Positions 36,241 through 48,248 of a DNA stretch of 64,000 nt are shown one piece after another (the first letter of the stretch is position 1; each line of letters opens with the position of its first letter). This DNA comes from Apostichopus japonicus (lineage: Eukaryota > Echinodermata > Holothuroidea > Aspidochirotida > Stichopodidae): assembly GCF_037975245.1 (NCBI RefSeq), contig NC_092581.1, positions 19,428,303 to 19,492,302 on the forward strand, written 5' to 3'. The notes beneath the pieces were generated by a model, which was not told the origin of the DNA, ran no database searches, and worked only from the letters and a program-made list of their open reading frames with translations. The translations under genes and the position numbers were made by a program.

Positions 36241-39200
36241 TGTTTTTTGATTGGTTGTATTTCTAATTAGCAGTAGGCCAGTGATGGATCAAATGGACTG
36301 AGAGGGGGGGGGGGGGGCAGTAGGTTTGGGCAGGTTAATAGCTATTCAGAAAATAGCTAATGTATGTAGGACGAGAGTACTTACAAGTTCACAAACCAAA
36401 TAAATTTTAGAAAGATTGAGCTTGCTCAGATTGGGTCTCACTTCCCAACATGCTTCTTTTTTTTTACTGAGGCTTCTAAGCGTGAGTAAACGCAAGACCC
36501 AACTCCTACCTTTGAGTTCTTGATCTCCATTGGATTAGGAAAGAAGATGCTACATTGATCGTGACTGGAGCTGCAAAGTGGAAATGTAGCTAGGCTTGTA
36601 ACCATCTTTCTTTGGAGGGAAGGGAGATGACTCCTTCATATTCACTGTAGGGATCAATGTCCTGTTGTTCATATATAGTGTACGCTACCATATATTCGGG
36701 TTTCACTGTTTTTTTGTTGTTGTTTTTTTGCAACGTCGTGTTCTCTATAATTCTGTTGACCATCTTTCTCCGCTAAATGATCATCTGCCAGTTATCCCGA
36801 TTTTATTGCTAGTGAGTTATCATCTCGATCTTGCTTCTTCGGATATTTGTTCTGTGTGATGTGAAGTTACCCTCGATCCATTCTCTTGATATGTTCTAAT
36901 AATGTGACAGTTATAGTCAAGTTTTCGATAGGTCTGTGTCTTTTGGAAAACAGTTTTTTTCCTTTTGTTGTCCCTTGACCCTTGTATGAACTTATTTACA
37001 ACAGGAAAAGAAATAATGCATTCATTCAAATTGTCATTTGCCTCCCAGTTACTCTTGTCCTCAGGTTCCCACCGGTGTACCTTTCTGTACCAGTTTTACA
37101 TAGTTTTTCATATACAGTAGTACATAAAAGTGACCGTCAACGTCTAAGTTTGTCTACGGATTTTCCAAATGGCCATGTATAATTCACCACGTATTATAAT
37201 TCTTTTTTAGCTTAATCTTTTCTCATTAATGTTTTACCATTCCTATATTTGTAATGAAGGATATCATTCTGTTTTGGTTCGTATGCAATAGGGTATTATA
37301 TATGATCTAAGTTTAGAGATCTGAAAAACGAGAAACAAACAATATGGCTCTTGTTTGGAACAGTAGTGAGTATAGTGGTACCGAGAAGCGCCTTGAACAC
37401 TTGCTTTTTTTCGACTTTTCACCAAGCGTGCAACACGCGTAGTATACAACACCTCTGTACATAAATACTATTGGAACACACATAGCCTATAATAAGGTGT
37501 AGTACTAGTACAATACTACACAGGCCGCACAGTAGTAGCGTAAGATCGGTATTCACATTCAAACATGGAACTAGAAGAACAAGCTCGGAAGATACACTTG
37601 TAAATGCTTAAGAAGTCAAATTACCATCCAATTGCCATCGCTCTCAGGGTTTTATCCTGGCCCACACATCTGGACGGAAAGTATGTTGTCATTTGTTTTA
37701 ACGATTTACATCAATTTTGACGAAATTCTGAAAATATATGCGGTGTACATGAGCCAGGTTTCGGAATAGTGTGACCTTATGTTATGTAGTTTTCAGTGAA
37801 GATATACGGTAGGCTAGCCAAATGGTGATTTTACTGCATCAATTCATGGCTAGACCTAGGCCTACATCACCTAAACTGCACGAACTTGATTACGATTGCA
37901 GATGAGACGGACAGATTCAGCCTTGCATTAGGTTTTGGTAGCCTCTTCTACTGTTTATTTCAATCCTATCCCATAAGAGGACTTAGGCTAGCTTAGGTTT
38001 TACTCTTAGTAATCAGTTAGGCTAGGTCTTTACTTAAGTTAATTACAGGCCTATGTATTCTTAGTTGTTACTTGTTAGGACTAGCAGTAGGGTCTTGACT
38101 ACCACTGTACCAGTACTTGTACCACCACTAGGTCTAGTATTGTTAGTAACATCACTGTAGGCAAAACTTAGCAATATAACATTCACTTAGGCCTAGCAAA
38201 ACATACTTACTTAGTAACGGTAGAATTCAATTGTACTATTAGTTCCTCAGAGAGCTGTCATTACCCAGTATTGATCGCTTATACTGTCAAAATCTCAGCA
38301 TATGATGTTATCATCTTTCTTGCCTAGTACTAGCAAACCAACCAATATTACACTTAAACTTAAGATAGGCCTAACCTATTCTGACAACACACTTTCTGAA
38401 CGCTGAATTATGAACAAATTTAACCTGGAATTAGAGGGGCACAGTTTTATAAATATCCTTGTGACCAAGTTGATATATAAAAATACAAATACCTCTGGTG
38501 AGCAGTTTCCATCTAGAAAAATAGGCATACATATCCTTAGCCTATACCTAAAATGATATCTGTCCTATATCTGTAGGTTTTCTTTTGGATGCATATCAGG
38601 AATAGGAATTTGAAATTTGTGCTCTGTTGTATTTTAATTTCTGTGCAGCTAAAACTATTGAATGGATTTGGTATATATCATTCCTCAAAGTAACTATCAA
38701 ACTTACAGAGATAGTGATCAACCTATTGACTATGGGTGCATTATTGGGTCATAACTGCTGGTGCTTTTGACAAAGGCATATATACAGTAATACTCACACA
38801 CGATAGAACTGCAACTATCAAAATGTGACAATCAAAATGCTCACAAACCTTCCCCTTCTCCCGAAGGAAGAGTTTTCCAGTGTCTAACTATTGACCCAAT
38901 ACACATAGAAATATACAAATTTAGTGTTGTTTGTTGGTGCAAAACTAACTGTGCTAATTTCGATTTTTTTTTTCATCTTAATGCGATTGTGGTGGATTTC
39001 ACAAACAGCTCTAATGTCTTTCCAAATTCTTTTACCTTCCCTTGAAAAGTCTTTTGTGATATAAACTTAGCAAATTATACAGAAAATACCACATTAACCA
39101 ATTGTGTGAAGCACTTAGATCACTATGTACAACAAAAAAGATTTCTAGTTCATATAAGGAGAGTTGCCAAATGTACATGAAAATCATTCATTTAATAATT

Positions 39201-39376
39201 TACTATGATTATTTTACTTTGTGTTTGATGGGTTTGCACAAAAGAATGATCGATCAATTTTCAGGTCTTCCTTGTATCTAGATATTTGACATGATATTAA
39301 TATAAATTTGCACAAATAAATCAGTAAGCTGTTGGATGGTTGAATAATCTGGTCTTTTATCAATCTTTTGTTTCAG
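36241..39376. other. SOD2-WTAP intergenic region and WTAP 5' region
   Basis: A G run lies at about 36,302-36,317. The WTAP start ATG directly follows an acceptor (TTTCAG at 39,371-39,376), so an untranslated first exon must lie upstream. A CpG-bearing block at about 37,380-37,680 is a plausible promoter/first-exon site, but I could not fix its donor. TAGGCCTA-type words cluster at 37,850-38,400. Confidence 0.4.
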
Positions 39377-42300
39377 ATGACAGAAGAGCAACCGCCTCTT
39401 AAAAGGGTAAGCAGGTTTTTCCTTTTGAGACATCAAAATGATACAGACACCTACCACTTTCAGTATAGGCCAATCAACATAAAGAAATGGACATTTGGTT
39501 TGGAATAGTTAAACAGCCAACATCTTTCTCTAATTTTGGCTTAGAAAAAAACCCAACACAGACTTGTCTGACTTACTTTGCAATTCTGTAATTCTTTGAT
39601 TTCCTACATTGATCTTAAAGCCTATCTTTTAACACCTTTTTTGTGGTCAGGCCAATCATTTTAGCAAGCGTATCAAGTTTTATTCGGAATAAGATTATAG
39701 TTGATGAAACTAAATCACTGTCGTAGATGCTAAATTACTAATAAATAATAATTAATCACGACAATAATTCATTCATTCCCAAAATGACACTGCATGCTCA
39801 TTTTGTTTATGATCGTTATTGTTTCTTGAAGGTCCGTCTTAACGATGAGGCGATGATGGAAATGAAGAGGGAGGATCTACTCCACAAATGGAAGCAGCAA
39901 GATAATTATGTGGACTATCTGGAGAACTCCATGGCTATGCACAGCGGCAATGGTACGTTTCTTCTACAAGGATATTCAATATTAAAAGAAAAAAGAAGTG
40001 GGATGGCTAAAACATTATTAACAGTTGTGCAAGGCAATTTAGTGTTTAAATGGTAACTTATGGTTAGAAAGGCAGTTTGAACATTAGATAGGGAATCATG
40101 TATTAGGTATAGCATCACAACATGCTAAGCATAGTTGTCATATTGCTATACAAGTCCAAAGATTAAAAGCAGGTGTTTTTTCTTTGCAAAAGGGACAAAA
40201 CTTCATAGCCTTCAAAACTGATACACAAAATTGGAACATTTAATTCTTCCCTGTGTGGATTTATTGGAGACTTATAGGATCGTTAACATGTTGTGAAGAT
40301 TTGTTACCTGGGATTCAAAATTGCACCTGTACAGTCAAAGATTTGGAATGAAAGCCTGAGCAATCTTTGTCTTTATCAAAAATGTTCTCAATCTCTGTGC
40401 AAACAAGCAAAACTTTGGACAAGAAGTATTGAATGACAGACAGTCTGCGATAGTGACAGGGTTGGATAACATCAAGCTATGAAACAAAGCAAGAAAACAT
40501 AGCTTGTATACCTTAAATTTGCAAGTGTCAAAATACAGCAAAATTTTTACGTTCAATTATTGTGAAATTTCACAAAAAACGAGCACTTGTTTTGCATTGA
40601 CTAGTAGTTGATGAATGTAGATTAATACAGTATGGTTTTGTGGTCATCTTTATTCTTGCAGATGATATCGAAGAGAAACTCCGCCAGCAGCAGTCCGAGT
40701 TCACCAGGAAGGAAAAGATCCAGAAACTACGATTGAGCACCAAGGAACAGGAATTCCAAGAGTTAGCTGTGAGTCCCTTGATTGTAGAGAGATTATTCTC
40801 ATGATACACAAGACTTGGAGTTGATATCCCATAATTCAGATACATATATGACAAAAAATGCAACGGTACATGACGTCAAGAAACATCGCAAAACACAGCC
40901 TAATCATTAGGTACTCCACAGCAAATGAACTAGGTTTAGCCGTAAGAGTTGAGGCAGAAGTAGTTATTGTCATGATGTGGTAAGGCTCAGTACCGGTTGG
41001 TACCCCTTTACTGGTATAAAGAAATACTTTCAGGTTTTTGTATTTATTTATTTTATTATTTATATTCATTTTTAAGTTTACATATGGTTTCTCTTTTTAC
41101 TTGAATGAGCTTGATTACAAGTGAAAAATGTACTTTATGTTAAAAACGAGACACCACTTTAGCTGTTATGTACTCGTCCTTGGGCAACACTTCAACAGAC
41201 CCAATTATAGATGGTCATTTGTCTGTATCTTGCAATTGTTATGTCTGTGCCTGTAGATTATTTTATCAGACATTTTGAGATGTAGATATGGATAAGGAAA
41301 AAGTGAACATGGAATGTAATGTCTGCAAATTTGTCTGTAAAAGGTTGCCTTGTGTTTTAGCCCATATAGACCACCTATGATATCAACCCAGCAACAAAAC
41401 GTTTAACTGCCTCTTCTTTGAAAACAGAACAAACTTACTGAGATATCTAAAGGTCAGACTCCTGGAGCTAACCAGCTGAGATCTTGTCTGTTAGATCCAG
41501 CACTGAATCTCCTTTTCCAGAGGATGAAGAAGGAATTGGAGGACAAAAGTAAACAAATGCAGCAGGCCCAAGAAGATATGACCGCATGGAAGTTTACCTC
41601 AGACAGGTAGGCCAGTTGACTATGAAAAACAAAGCCCCGATCTTATGAATAGTTAGAAGAGATAGAGAACTGATATATACCAGACCTACAAGGTCTAGTG
41701 GATATAAAGAGGCGTCCCAGTAGTAGCAAGTGAAACCCTTGATTTGGGTACTTGTGGGTTGAAGTCTAGTTTTGTGGGGTGCATGAAGAATCAGTATTTC
41801 TCCCCCATTTGAAATTGATTTTTCAAAATGGTAATATTTAAGTAGATAAACTGTGGTATGAAACTACTATGGACTTTGCTAACTTATCTCAAGTTCAAGC
41901 TATAGGACATTCAGGGTATAGGACATTCGGATTTCCCTACCATGTATATATAGTATTAAAAAATCACTTCCCGTCAGGCTCAATGCGCTAATGAGTCAGA
42001 GGAGAATGGCACAAATGACGATGAAGTGACAAGGAGTGTGTAGGGAACATGTGGAGGCAAATTCCATAAATTATTGGTCCATCCTCCTGACGTTCTTGGC
42101 GTCCGTGTTGCACACAGAACCAACTGCGTGGATCATTTCTGTTTGAAAATCTTACCATTTGATAACAGTTAGGTTCCTATAGTGAAGTATCTGTCATGTT
42201 CAACACGTGTGCTTTGTCTTACCGTTCTGCATAATGATAGTGGGTATAATTATTATTATTATATACAAAATGCACAAAAATTGTCACACATATGACCCAA

Positions 42301-45184
42301 ATTACCAACAACAACAAAAATGCTACAAAAACAGCAATCTATTGTCAAACTCTCTACTGGTCATGAATATTGATAAAATGTTTGTAAAACAAGCGTTGGA
42401 AAGTTGGAACCGAAAGGTGGGGTAATTGTGATTCAGTTGCCGAGTATGTTTACGTTCCTTCTGTCCTGTACCACAGTCAAACCGGCAAGCGTCTTATGGC
42501 CCGCTGTCGCACACTACTACAAGAGAACCAGGACCTTGGGAAACAAGTTTCATCGGGGAAGATAGCAAATCTTGATGCTGAGCTGGCCATGCAGAAAAAA
42601 TACAACGAAGAAATGAAAGGGAGCCAGGACGGTAAGGTCTAGTTCTGTTTTGCCGCCAAAAGATGACTTCAGTAAACATCTCTTAGTATCTTGTTGTTTC
42701 TCATCAGATTTACTCACGTTTACATGAGCAGTGTTCTGTGTAAGTCTTTCGCCTAGAAAAAGAGGTGCAATTAGCTGGCAGGGAGCTCAGCAGTGAAATA
42801 TGATACTGGCCTCAGCAATTGATCTCATTCACAGTGTTGATGTTTGTGTTCAAGAAGCATCGGAAATTGTTCAGATTTTGAAGCAAGTGGTGTGAGATTA
42901 AAGAAGTAAAACTAACATTATAGTGTTTATCTAAAGATAATTGATGGTGACAAAAGTTTTACTCAAGAAGGCAACTAACTGCTTTAAATGGTAACGTGAT
43001 AGGTTAGGCCTTGGTTGTCTTTCATGACACAAGAATGGTATAAGGGTGGTTGTACTTTTAACAGGTGAGTGACCGATAAGGATTGAGGCTATGCTGAAAC
43101 AGCGTATTCTGTTAATGTCTTAGGAATTTTGTTCCATCTTGTTATACTTACATTAAAGCCAATGTTCACGGTCTAAATCCTCTCTTTTTGATTCACACTA
43201 ATATGTAGTGACCAATACCACAATCATGAAAATGACCCCCCCCCCCCCTCTCCGACACACCTTTTTACCCAGTATGTAACAGGTAGAGCTAAAGAAAACC
43301 TGAATGTCCTCAAACTATCAAGACTATGGCCCTGTCCCTGTTTACCAAAATTCCCTTTCAAAAATAACTGAAGTGCATGCATGAGCATGAAAAAGTGCAT
43401 CATCCTAATTGTGTCATTGTTTACCACGCTCTAGTCCCCATAAAATATTGATTTATGCGGTCCAAGTTCCATCCAACTTGTTATTGTTTTGGTCGTGTCT
43501 ATAATGTCATGCACGCCGTGGCTTTTTTCACACAATGATCTCGTTTTTGCTACATTCGCTGTTTGATCTCTCCCCCAACAGAGTTGTACGAGATGGTGTT
43601 GCAGTTGAACGAGGAAGGAGAAGGCATGCAGTCCACTATTTGTGCTCTCCAGCAGCAGCTTAAAGAAGCTCAAATGAAACTAGCCAATTATAAAGGCGAA
43701 CCCTCGACAGATACAAACTGCACTTTAACAAAACTTGCCCCTGTTGAACCTCCTCCTACGACTGACCAAGAAAATGCTGATAAGGTTAATGAAAGGACAG
43801 AAGATATCACAGAAAGTGATAAGGCAGGTAAAACTAAAATCAATAATCAAAAGTATGATGGTAGTGTTGAAAAATCAAATTATGACTTGCAAGGAGGTAT
43901 TGACAATGATGACAACGATGGCGGTGGTGGTGAGGATGAAGATCACTCAATGGTGTCAGCTCACGACGATGATGACTCGATAGATTCTCCCTCAGAGATT
44001 TCCAAAGGACCTGAGAAAGATCAGGAATCGTGGGGCCACCACCGCCACCCAGAGCAAAGTGGGCCCACGAGCCCCCGGCTAGATGACTTAAGGGACCCTA
44101 GTATAAAAGAGTCAAGAACTATGGACGACCTGGAGCCTAAAGAGCAATATGTCACATCTCAGGTACAACAACATGAAGCGAGTCAGGTTAGAACTACTAT
44201 GAGCAGGGGTTCCACCCTAAGCAACAATGATGATGACAGCAACATCCATCAGGGTCAGTTAAGAACTAACCCCCCACCTGAAATAGTATCACCTTCTGGT
44301 CAATCAGACGAAGTAGGTAGGACTGAAGTTTTCAGGACTCGGAGGAGCAATAGGGAATTGGAAAAAGTCGAGTATGAGAAAATGGAAAGCAGCAGCTATG
44401 CAGATGTGGAAATTAATGAAGTGTCCCTTGAATCAGAGAAAGATGATTTTGATAGCCAAGCTGATCGTGGCAGCAGCTTGGACTCAAGAACCGTGAACGA
44501 GATAAGTCCAGATAGCCCGCCTAATGAACCAACCATAACCGAGGGAGTAGAAATGGCACAAAGTAGGGAGTCTGTTGGGGAACACGAGATGAAAGGAATT
44601 CAGGAAGTCGAGACGAAAGATGGCCATGCGGACGAAGCAGACCACGAAAGGACTTCTAGTGATAAGGAAGGGACCGGTAAGCTAATGCAACCAAAAATCG
44701 AAATGGAAATAGGAGATCTTGAGGATAGTGAAAGGACGGCAGACCATTTGCAAGAAAGTGAAAGGACGGCAAGTCGCTTGCAGGTTAGTGAAAAGATAGC
44801 TGGGTACGATCAGGATAAAGAAACAGCAGCTGGCTTCACGCAGGATAACGAAAGGAAGACCGTCTGTGTGCAGGAAAATGAAAGGAAGGCCGTCTATGTG
44901 CAGGATAACGAAAGGAAGACCGTCTATGTGCAGGAATATGAAAGGACTACCACTGACCAAATGATGGAAAGTGAAAGGACAGCCACTGACCACACTCAGG
45001 ACAGTGAAAGGACAACTGACCACTTGCAGGATAGTCAAAGGACAACTGACCACTTGCAGGATAGTCAAAGGACAACTGACCACTTGCAGGATAGTGAAAG
45101 AAACATGGAGTATAGGACAGAGGGGGAAACAGATGGCAAAGTAGAGGTAATTGGTAAGGATGAAAGAAATGATGATGCTAATGG

Positions 45185-45215
<31 letters not shown>

Positions 45216-45683
45216 AGTTTAGATAACCAAGGTGATAAAATTAGTAGTGAGAGTCATTTTTCTGAAAAGGACGCCGAGTCAGTGGAAGACAATGGTAACC
45301 CCACCAGTCCAGAAAAGAACGGGGAGGTGACCACGCCCATGTCACCTCAGAGTCCCGAAAATCACAGTGAACCCAGTAACTGCGATACTGGTGACGATGT
45401 AGGAATGGTTAGCAAAGCAGACAGTGACACTAGTGAAAGTGACTGTCGCCCTCTAAGTGAGGTCAATGCAAATGATGACAAATCTGTCGTGAAGACGACT
45501 AACGGCTTAGAGAGCGACGAATTGAAAGATTCAGGTTTGCCTAATCATTCCCCTGAAAAGGAGAAGAATGTGACCTTGAAAGTTCAAGGCGCTGAGAGGA
45601 CGAACGGTCCCAGTGTCCCTCAGGGGGGAGAACTGGTCCAGGCAGATTCAGTAGAGGGTATCGGGGAGGTTAGGACTGCTTAA
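39377..45683 (+). CDS. WTAP: WTAP, m6A methyltransferase complex regulatory subunit
   Basis: Coding exons: 39377-39406, 39832-39952, 40662-40768, 41428-41606, 42477-42631, 43582-45683. They are joined by GT-AG introns in consistent phase; 2,694 nt give 897 aa, against about 396 in human WTAP. The protein is a nuclear subunit of the complex that guides METTL3/METTL14. Residues 1-245 are conserved: PPLKRVRL (NLS-like), REDLLHKWKQQDNYVDYLE, RLSTKEQEFQEL, LLDPALNLLFQRMKKELE, TAWKFTSDSQTGKRLMA, LDAELAMQKKYNEE and EGEGMQSTICALQQQLKE, a long coiled coil. The last exon alone adds about 650 residues of very acidic, Ser/Thr-rich disorder. This includes about twelve 10-11-residue repeats (SERTTDHLQD type, residues 580-705) and a poly-Asp run near residue 735. 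Identity of the front is secure; the function of the tail is unknown. Confidence 0.95.
44727..45105 (+). repeat. In-frame 30-33 bp minisatellite in the WTAP tail
   Basis: About twelve in-frame copies of a unit encoding [SN]ER[TK]xxxxLQ[DE]. The last three (SQRTTDHLQD type, about 45,005-45,095) are nearly identical in DNA and so arose recently. Earlier units diverge (NERKTVYVQD). Unit length stays a multiple of three, so the frame is kept. Confidence 0.9.
45184..45214 (+). repeat. GAT trinucleotide run coding poly-Asp
   Basis: About ten GATs in a row within the WTAP last exon, coding Asp. A run of this kind is prone to length change between individuals. Confidence 0.85.
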
Positions 45684-47886
45684 GGTCGGAGAGCTGATAA
45701 GTCACCTTTATTTGATGTGTCAGTCTTTTTAAATAATGTGTCGTATGGTAGAAATCTAGCAACTTCCTCTCCTTTTTTCCCGCCCTTTTTTCTTTTTTGC
45801 ACTTCCATATATGAGAAAGGCTTTGTACTGTATGTAGTGCTTGCATACAGGTGGAAATAATGTTGTCAGTTTATAGTCAGTTCAACTGTGGTCTGAAAAA
45901 TCATTACCTCAAAAAATCTGTTTTGTTTGTTTTTTGTTGTTGTGAGGCAAACATCGCAGCCATGGCTAATGCCGATATAACAGTAATGGTTAAGGTTTTT
46001 TATCTATAGGGCATAGTGTGTCGACGTATCTGTGTTTGGATTGTCAGTATTCAACCAATTCAACAACGGTCATGGTTTGTCCATTACTGAGGTGAATCAG
46101 CCGAGCTCTCATTCAATTATTTTGTGATCTTGCGTGGCTCGGTACTGGTGCATCAATGTGCTTATCGTTGTTCGAATTAACTGCCGTTTTCGCTTTGGTG
46201 TATCACAAACGAGGGAGTTAGGTTAGTAGGGGGCCGGGGGGTGGGGGTGTTTCGTACTATGGAGAATTTGGTACAAAGTGGGTAGGGAACCAGTTTTTGC
46301 ATAAATAATTATGACTAAGTACCATATATGCCTATTTATACCCAGACAATATTCAGTAGTAATATTAGTAACGTAATCATTAGTGTTACAAACATTCACC
46401 ATCACTTGTCAAGAGTAGCTGAAATGAGTCTAGTCAATGTGTCTATGGATGAAGAAGGAAGGCTAAATTTGGCCCACAGGAAGTCTTCCTTACCAGACCA
46501 GTAAGAACCAATGCCCTTGTCTCATGACCAGCAAAACAGAGACTGGCCAAGGTACCCGCAGTCAAGTCTTGACCAAAATCAACGAATCAGTTACTCTCTT
46601 TTGTTTATTAATTTTATTTCTCTAAACGTCCATCTAAAGTCATTCTGTAAGCCATGAAGCAAGTACTGAAGCCAGTCTGCAACAAAAGTATCTCTTAATA
46701 TTGATTGTTTTGTCGGTCCGGGGTAGGAATTAACGGTTGATCAGACTTGTGTAAGAACTCTTCGATACTGGAGTGACCTTTTCAAGCGAGAGTTCAGTTT
46801 CTCCCTATGGTCTATAATATGATTCCAAAATAAAACAGGAAAGAAAGTAAAACAAACAGAAGCAGTTACACGAAATGTTTAATTAGCTTTATAAGGTGAA
46901 TATATATGTGAATAATGAAAGTTGTGCTATCTGATTGCAGTTGCAAAAGGATGTGATAAGATGAAACAGAGGAGAAAGAAATAACATGTTTAGAGCTAAT
47001 TAACTGGCCTAACTTTATAAATAAATTCTAGGGAAATGTTAGCAAAAGTAGCAGGGTTTCAAAGTCCATCAAATGATAGGGAAGGAAAATTTGTGGCTAA
47101 TGTATTCTATGCGGTGTTAAAAAGTTGGACGAACATGTCATGTGTCAATTTTATCGACAGATACCAAAGGTCATGAAAGTACACTAGAAAGTAAAACTGT
47201 CTTGTTTGATAATTTCCTGTCCTGTAGTACTTGAAACCTGAAAATGTACCATATCCTGTGAGCTCGAGACGAGTAGTTTAACAACTTTACTGTATTATAT
47301 GGAAGAAATATGTGCCCATGCTAAAAATAGGCTTTTTGCACTGAAAGCAAACCGTGATATAGTAACTTAGTATGTTAATGGTGATACAGTCATGACCACA
47401 GGCTTCAATGGTTGACACCTTCATAATGTAAAGATATATATAAACTCAAGTCAACAGCTAGCTGAGATTAAAACTTATTGTCGGGACATTTTCGTGCACA
47501 GAGTTGAAGAAAGGTGGTGAAAAACATACATTAGAAGGAAAAACTTTTGGGTCGGGGAGGAGAAAGGGTGGAGGGGGGAAGGGTGGGGGGAGATGTCATT
47601 GGAGTGGGGTGATATCAAACTAAATTAGCAATTGCCACAATTTTAGCTCTATCAAAAGGGACGTAGACCATTAAGAGTTTGAGATGGACCATGATATGAT
47701 CTTTTGTGTACATTAAACACATAAACCCACATTTTACCAGTTGACAGGGGGGTTTCTTCTGATTTGTTAAGATATAACCCATTTCCAGTCTTAGAAGATG
47801 TAGAATATATTGAAAGGTTGGCAGAGAGGAGTGTTAGCCAATGTTAGCAAAGTTAGCCAATGCAACCAGTGCTGTATGATTTATAG
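45684..47886. other. WTAP 3' UTR and flank
   Basis: Non-coding sequence after the WTAP stop. Poly-A signal candidates are AATAAA at 46,829-46,834 and another near 47,020. A G-rich stretch lies at about 47,550-47,600. No gene recognised. Confidence 0.45.
46829..46834 (+). terminator. Candidate poly-A signal of WTAP
   Basis: AATAAA about 1.15 kb after the stop codon. It is the first clear hexamer downstream of WTAP; a second lies near 47,020. Which is used cannot be told from sequence alone. Confidence 0.35.
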
Positions 47887-48240
47887 CAGGGGTGGGCCAC
47901 ATGCGGCCCGCCAGTGATTTTTATTGCGGCCTGTGAGGTGTCTCAAGAAAAAAGAAAAAAAATCAATCTATCTTACATCATCACAAAAACCGAGCTAGCT
48001 GCTCAGAATTTATCGGCACTAATGATGCTTTCAGGTAGGCCTATTATTCCCATTAATTATTAACTGTACTGTATTGACATTATGTTTTTGTGAATACAGA
48101 TTAAGTACACACACCTATTGCTTGAAAGCCTCGGAATCAAAGGTTTGAAATTAACAGCAGGTCGTCGGTTAGGTGCGGCCCAGCCAATTTTTCACCCCTT
48201 ATATCTGGCCCATTTATTCAAAAAAGGTTGCCCACCCCTG
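47887..48240. mobile_element. hAT-type non-autonomous element, 354 bp
   Basis: It starts CAGGGGTGGGCCACATGCGG and ends GGTTGCCCACCCCTG, with an exact 8-bp target duplication ATTTATAG (47,879-47,886 and 48,241-48,248). The terminal CAGGGGTGGGC and GCGGCCC words are typical of a hAT MITE type found in many animals (known family). No coding capacity. Confidence 0.85.
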
Positions 48241-48248
48241 ATTTATAG

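Noticed and set aside
44682-45083. Open minus-strand frame of 133 codons with regular repeats
   Set aside because: It is the reverse of the in-frame WTAP minisatellite; its regularity comes from the repeat.
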